Part shown: positions 39,101-40,719 of the stretch, piece by piece | Layout of the letters: each line of letters starts with the position of its first letter | Numbering within the stretch: position 1 is the first letter of the stretch | Assembly: GCF_947305955.1 (NCBI RefSeq) | Contig: NZ_CAMZFB010000023.1 | Location: 1 to 40,719, forward strand | DNA length: 40,719 nt | Source of the DNA: an uncultured Brevundimonas sp. | Lineage (GTDB): Bacteria; Pseudomonadota; Alphaproteobacteria; Caulobacterales; Caulobacteraceae | Direction: 5' to 3' | Made by a program: the position numbers and the translations under genes | Notes under the pieces: model-generated | Databases searched by the model: none | Seen by the model: only the letters and a program-made list of their open reading frames with translations | Told to the model about the DNA's origin: nothing

Positions 39101-40719
39101 CGAAATGCCGCCCGCGACGTTAAAGCCGCCGGCACCACCGCCGCCGCCGATCGACTGGGCGATCATGCCGAAGGAGAAGTCACCCGAGGTATAGATCAGG
39201 CCGTTGGACGTCGCGTCCACGGTGCTGCCTTGGCCGCCAGCGCCGCCGGTACCGCCCAGGCCCACATTGATAGCGCCCGCACCGACGCCGCCCGCGATAC
39301 CGCCTGCGACATTGAAGCCGCCGTTACCGCCGCCGCCACCGATGGACTGCGCCACATAGGCGTTCGAGAAGTCGCCCTTGGTGATGATATTGCCGTCAGA
39401 GGTCGTATCCACGTGGCCGGCGTTACCGCCCATGCCACCGGTGCCGCCCATGCCGACCGAGACCGCCCCGGCCCCGACGCCACCGACACCGCCAGCCGAC
39501 ACGCTAAAGCCGCCGTTGCCGCCACCGCCGCCAACCGACTGGGCCACGATGCCCGCCGAGAAGGTGCCTTCGGTATAGATCTGCTCGGCATTGGTCAGGG
39601 TGACAGTGTTGCCGTCGCCGCCCTGTCCGCCGGTGCCGCCCATGCTGAAGCTAACGGTGCCCGCACCCACGCCGCCCGCGATACCGGCTGCGACGCTAAA
39701 GCCGCCGTCACCGCCGCCGCCACCGATGGACTGGGCCACCAGACCCGAAGAGTTGGCCCCATAGGTAAAGATCTTGCCCGTAGCGTCGATGTCGACGGTA
39801 CCGCCGTCGCCGCCGTTACCGCCCGTGCCACCGATACCGACCGCGACCGAACCGGCTCCGACGCCGCCCGCAATCGAGCCGGAGACGACAAAGCCGCCCG
39901 AGCCACCGCCGCCGCCAACCGACTGGGCCAGAACAGCCGTCGATTGGTTGCCGCGCGTGATGATCTGGCCGTTAGCGACGGCTTCGACCGCGCCACCGAC
40001 ACCACCTGCGCCGCCCGATGCGCCAAGGCCCACCGAGACCGACAGCGCGCCCAGACCGCCCGAGATGCCGCCCGAGACGTTATAGCCGCCCGAGCCGCCG
40101 CCACCGCCGACCGACTGGGCGATGATGCCCGCCGATTGCGACTGACGGGTTTCGATATTGCCGTTGACGGTCGCCGAGACGTCGCCACCCGCACCGCCGC
40201 CCGCGCCGGCGCCACCGATACCGATGGAGTTGGCCGAACCTCCCAGACCGCCCGAAATGGAGGTCGCGACAGAGAAGCCGCCCGAGCCGCCGCCGCCGCC
40301 AATGGACTGGGCCACATAGGCGTTGGACTGTTGACCATCGGTGAGAATATTGCCGGTGTGGACGCCGGTAACCATGCCACCGTCACCGCCGACAGCGCCC
40401 TCGCCGCCCAGACCCACGGTGACGCCGACGACGCCGATGGCACCGACAGAGTTACCGATGCTGTAGCCACCGGCACCGCCGCCGCCACCGACCGATTGCA
40501 GGATCACGCCGGACGAGCCGAGGCCTGCGGTTTCAATGTCGCCGGTATAGTCGATATCGACCGTGCCGCCCGCGCCGCCTTGGCCGCCGTCACCACCGAT
40601 GGTGACCGAAACCGCGCCGCCGATGCCCGCCATGACAGCAGAGCTGATCACGGCACCGCCGTTACCGCCGCCGCCGATGGATTGGGCAAAGACGCCCGTA
40701 GAGCGGTCGCCTTGGGTAT
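30143..40719 (-). CDS. Giant Gly-rich repeat autotransporter (5' end outside window)
   Basis: At least 3,524 residues are visible, and the frame is still open at the window edge, where it continues the same repeat ('TQGDRSTGVFAQSIGGGG'). The passenger is about 45 tandem units of roughly 64 residues with the core 'G..S.G..AQSIGGGGG.GG', then 'VS.GLGG.GG.GGDAG.V' and 'G.I.T.G', expected to fold as a beta-helix. About 300 non-repetitive residues follow (from about 32030 downwards), with a beta-solenoid end and 'INGSLGINLIWLED'. The C-terminal ~280 residues (from 'CIWGKASTSAF', about 30980, to 'SVSVRWTF') form an autotransporter barrel ending in Phe. The only two cysteines I see are in 'GCDEQTADADRC' just before the barrel. 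It is a type Va surface protein, probably an adhesin or biofilm factor by analogy. The start codon at 40651 suggested by the frame is internal. Confidence 0.9.
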   Translation of the reverse strand, partial: TQGDRSTGVFAQSIGGGGNGGAVISSAVMAGIGGAVSVTIGGDGGQGGAGGTVDIDYTGDIETAGLGSSGVILQSVGGGGGAGGYSIGNSVGAIGVVGVTVGLGGEGAVGGDGGMVTGVHTGNILTDGQQSNAYVAQSIGGGGGSGGFSVATSISGGLGGSANSIGIGGAGAGGGAGGDVSATVNGNIETRQSQSAGIIAQSVGGGGGSGGYNVSGGISGGLGALSVSVGLGASGGAGGVGGAVEAVANGQIITRGNQSTAVLAQSVGGGGGSGGFVVSGSIAGGVGAGSVAVGIGGTGGNGGDGGTVDIDATGKIFTYGANSSGLVAQSIGGGGGDGGFSVAAGIAGGVGAGTVSFSMGGTGGQGGDGNTVTLTNAEQIYTEGTFSAGIVAQSVGGGGGNGGFSVSAGGVGGVGAGAVSVGMGGTGGMGGNAGHVDTTSDGNIITKGDFSNAYVAQSIGGGGGNGGFNVAGGIAGGVGAGAINVGLGGTGGAGGQGSTVDATSNGLIYTSGDFSFGMIAQSIGGGGGAGGFNVAGGISGGVGAGSISVGLGGNGGSAGDGAKVIAKAAGIQTDGDYSTAFVAQSIGGAGGAGGFSVAGAISGGVGAGAISVGLGGNGAGGGDGGEIDADITGDILTQGNYSEAVVAQSIGGGGGNGGFNVAFDGAGGGVGAGGLAIGLGGSGGSGGDADYVDLDITGNVETRGDYSNAVVAQSLGGGGGAGGFNVSGSLVGAGTGSGALSFGMGGSGGGGGDAGNVDVDITGLVKAGGDESRGVIAQSLGGGGGAGGFNVSGSMTIAGTGSGSLNIGLGGAGGDGGDAGDVNVILNGAQPTEGLYAVITEGVGAVGVTAQSIGGGGGAGGFNATGGMSVSGSGAGNAAIGIGGSGGGGGDAGDVLADITGNIQTNGLGSTGVLAQSVGGGGGSGGLNVTGAVSAANSGSGGVSVGLGGAGGDGGDAGDVTVNVEGNISTFEGQSHAVLAQSVGGGGGAGGINITGSLSASGNASGGAAIGIGGFGGGGGDAGDVGGKIRGDIRTAEDDSAGLIYQSIGGGGGAGGMNVSGVVSLASNSSGALGFGLGGFGGDGGDAGDIDVDFAGSIYTRGDGAYGSLLQSVGGGGGAGGMNVTAVVAGSSQTAGSVAIGLGGFGGAGGQAGDVIGKLDGDVQTDGDNAWGALLQSLGGSGGAGGMNVSGSVALTSGNTGGSLAVGIGGFGGGGGDAGDVRGTVNGDYLTKGGNSAGIIAQSIGGGGGNGGLNVAGALTVSQGTSASASLGLGGFGGDGGLAGEVVFNREGDTMTEGAYSNGILLQSVGGSGGAGAINVVGALSFTNSATSTAVTLGVGGFGGGGGDAGSVTATIDGSVWAKGVSRDYTTGFTTDEGLPYYVRHREGGSNGVVAQSIGGGGGAGGINVSAGISLAPPQSADTRAATFGIGGFGGSGGHANTVDLTVGLFGKDRVQVQANGDNSSAIIAQSIGGGGGTGGLNVSGSVTLDGQLTIGIGGFGGSGGDGDDVTLKSNADVFAAGNYSRGLLVQSIGGGGGAGAINVAGGFSIDTYTKEPTVVFGLGGFGGGGGASGDVTVNHAGNILIEGLNSVGAMIQSIAGGGGSGGLNVSAAANVGEKDAFAISAGIGGSGGAGDDAGDVDYTSLGNIFVGGEFKTIDGELNFVSLADDAIGGGAGIIAQSIGGGGGTGGINAAGVFSLKGSIIAMGVGGSGGTGGHGGEVSITRGYDSSTGTEVAAGGVINTFGNGTTGLIAQSIGGGGGNAGYNFVLGVKPTGSGKEGSEIGAQLVVGGSGAGAGSGDAVDVRHNGTILTHGNSADGLLAQSIGGGGGNASYNIGLGVYRGAAAGVNLTLGGGTGAAGRGDTVDVDHKGDIVTLGHNSRGIVAQSIGGGGGNVGTDVVIGALANSSLSVSIGRKGGSGGEGGAVNVKADGRIYTSGIQADGIVAQSIGGGGGISSAISVSAGTKNEQEESVGGSLSVGIEGGVGATADVVRVAFDGELVTAGDDSRGILAQSIGGGGGVGGAASNTLFFAGTSGNIAVGAAGGQGASSSNVYVDNLGLIQTSGQGSDGILAQSIGGGGGLGGAVRTLGIQVLGSKGGAQNTATMGIGGSGGEGATAAAVLATNAGRILTSGDNAFGIRAQSIGGGGGIGGAAYAVTIQGPADNNALEINVGGSGGTGGAADLVSVTNTGLIYTKGDNASGISANSIGGGGGDAGTVLSLLINATGGSTSNRLVTNVGGMGGEGGTGGNVRVKNLAVDGEEYSGVILTEGDNSHGILAQSLGGGGGNGSSVVNLQVGVVGGNSVVGGLSVGGMGGTGNVAGTVDVENTGTIYTQGAGSHGILAQSIGGGGGNGGLAVTGNLRFDTSTAAPAASLGGFGGDGGNGAKVHVINSGSILTTGANAHGIVAQSIGGGGGNANVGLAAGNGYASAITSTALSFALGNIGGGVGGIGGEVIVDHTGDITVTGEGSVGIKAESINGGGGTLVLDITNLVGLTGMPYVDKVGITHPGEPMIIARLGAESATTMNTGKVTVNTTGTINAGGERSVLDLAQSIAGGGGTLDLKTVVASHAGMIDAQDTGFNLMLGGVSGLNNAAADIEAEHTGAMLSLGDLSTGILAQAIGGGGGRAVVDFTAASGANIAASQIVLGAIDTTGEAGGAVDRQQDGAVVTDGDFSTASLLQSIGGGGGSFVANLTGSNDGVSALLGANGGSGAHGRNIMASYSGGTQTFGDYASGLVLQSIGAGGGELRLGGQSSADITLGGAGGVSGDAGNISLDHNGAIFTSGINAHGMVLQSIGGGGGAAFGDLADANVDLSSDNSGNAGSVFMRQADAIYVTGNGAYGAIVQSLGGGGGWVDGAFAGSANGAGAGAGINLGFAQGVFALGANGVGIFAQSQGVDGAGDIAIQADGAVRGGSANGAGIVIDGGATNLITSNVSLSAISGWAMRASGGNDDVVNNGMVAGNIDLGGGDNRFLNSEGASFLAFNTINLREPVGPQTLRGIAPAAVAITPTGDAGTFTNAGLFRVGLEGTDWPIDLDAGEEFGNLDAIAPVADNIYYGARVITTVDVNGDFVQTGTGRTLFDVAAGRFDSDLVNVSGDAVINGSLGINLIWLEDIRPITLFATGGSGTVGDVDLGGTLALNFSLKGDDNGVHLLIDPNFGQPFLRPNEVRLGGHMDSALEVGGATGIGRLMTALGNMVAGQEELYEAIFSELNPEGHVASMQTQYYGATSFASQMFGCDEQTADADRCIWGKASTSAFDQEATGEYWGATSRIFNARFGIQQRLNAQWAVALSGGYNSLARQQLSNGRMNTQGDGFDLGVGLLRNWTSGTDLRLTATGGWQWLESQRYGYVFKDMAGLSKGENGYLQLGGEVGHLVQAGQFYLRPALNLQATWLHNGSYEETGWDGLGARIVGDDQWIVAAEPKVTTGWSFEPARGVKAGLALTAGRVHRSEDAISLPIQLIGSSNASDPAMISTPLDRSAWRLGFEAKVVTDTGVSFQAGYDGQLGDKADVHTGSVSVRWTF
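32031..40719 (-). repeat. Tandem coding repeats, ~45 units of about 190 bp
   Basis: At the DNA level each unit carries a near-constant Gly-codon core (plus-strand ccgccgccgccgatggactg type) roughly every 190 bp. Units near the window end are the most alike; towards 32031 they diverge and shorten. Three units carry extra segments: near 36540-36660 (with 'DYTTGFTTDEGLPYYV'), near 35690-35780 ('GEFKTIDGELNFVSLADD') and near 33920-33960 ('VDGEEYSG'). Long near-identical repeats make copy-number change and assembly collapse likely. Confidence 0.85.

Noticed and set aside
32031..40719. Regularly spaced short conserved DNA blocks resembling a CRISPR or VNTR array
   Set aside because: The period (about 190 bp) is too long for CRISPR, the blocks encode AQSIGGGGG in one continuous frame, and the 'spacers' are themselves similar to one another.

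Overview
The window reads as a chromosomal segment of a GC-rich alphaproteobacterium. Caulobacterales (Brevundimonas/Caulobacter/Asticcacaulis-like) is my best guess. The support is two TonB-dependent receptors with small-residue-rich signal sequences, a PccR/ScfR-type regulator next to propionyl-CoA carboxylase genes, a giant Gly-rich autotransporter, and very few AT-rich gaps. The assignment is inference; no rRNA, tRNA, CRISPR array, insertion sequence or phage gene is visible.

Layout. (1) 2-592: 3' end of a TonB-dependent receptor, then back-to-back terminators. (2) 679-8631, minus strand: a complete methylmalonyl-CoA pathway operon, pccB - lipoprotein - pccA - mutase small subunit - mutase large subunit - epimerase, with almost no spacing. 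It diverges from an ScfR-family regulator (8765-10168). The intergenic region holds inverted copies of TTTGCAAA-type boxes like those known for PccR. (3) 10401-12617: a second, complete TonB-dependent receptor. It is followed by a small, base-compositionally distinct HEPN-like gene whose ribosome-binding site lies in a 14-bp hairpin. (4) 13373-19435: a compact peptide-uptake operon with overlapping genes: a substrate-binding protein fused to its permease, a second permease, a double-ATPase protein, and a Tat-exported self-processing peptidase of the P1/DmpA type. (5) 19427-21520, minus strand: a secreted beta-rich protein, a MacB-type ATPase, and the collapsed remains of its permease and adaptor, which look joined by an internal deletion. 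(6) 21729-26362, minus strand: leucine catabolism, isovaleryl-CoA dehydrogenase followed by both 3-methylcrotonyl-CoA carboxylase subunits, diverging from a LysR regulator (26471-27325). (7) 27626-30062: a tightly overlapping three-gene operon (GNAT acetyltransferase, exported NTF2-like protein, serine beta-lactamase-like hydrolase) behind a candidate promoter with a dyad in a 19-bp spacer. (8) 30143 to the window end, minus strand: the 3' part of a giant autotransporter with about 45 tandem copies of a roughly 64-residue Gly-rich unit and a C-terminal outer-membrane barrel.

How it fits together. Two acyl-CoA catabolic modules (propionyl-CoA to succinyl-CoA; isovaleryl-CoA to methylglutaconyl-CoA) sit with a peptide import and hydrolysis module and a TonB receptor. 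This suggests a cell living on peptides and branched-chain amino acids, though that link is inference. The least explained parts are the peptide module with its fusion protein, the three-gene hydrolase operon, the HEPN gene with its masked RBS, and the lipoprotein inside the pcc operon.
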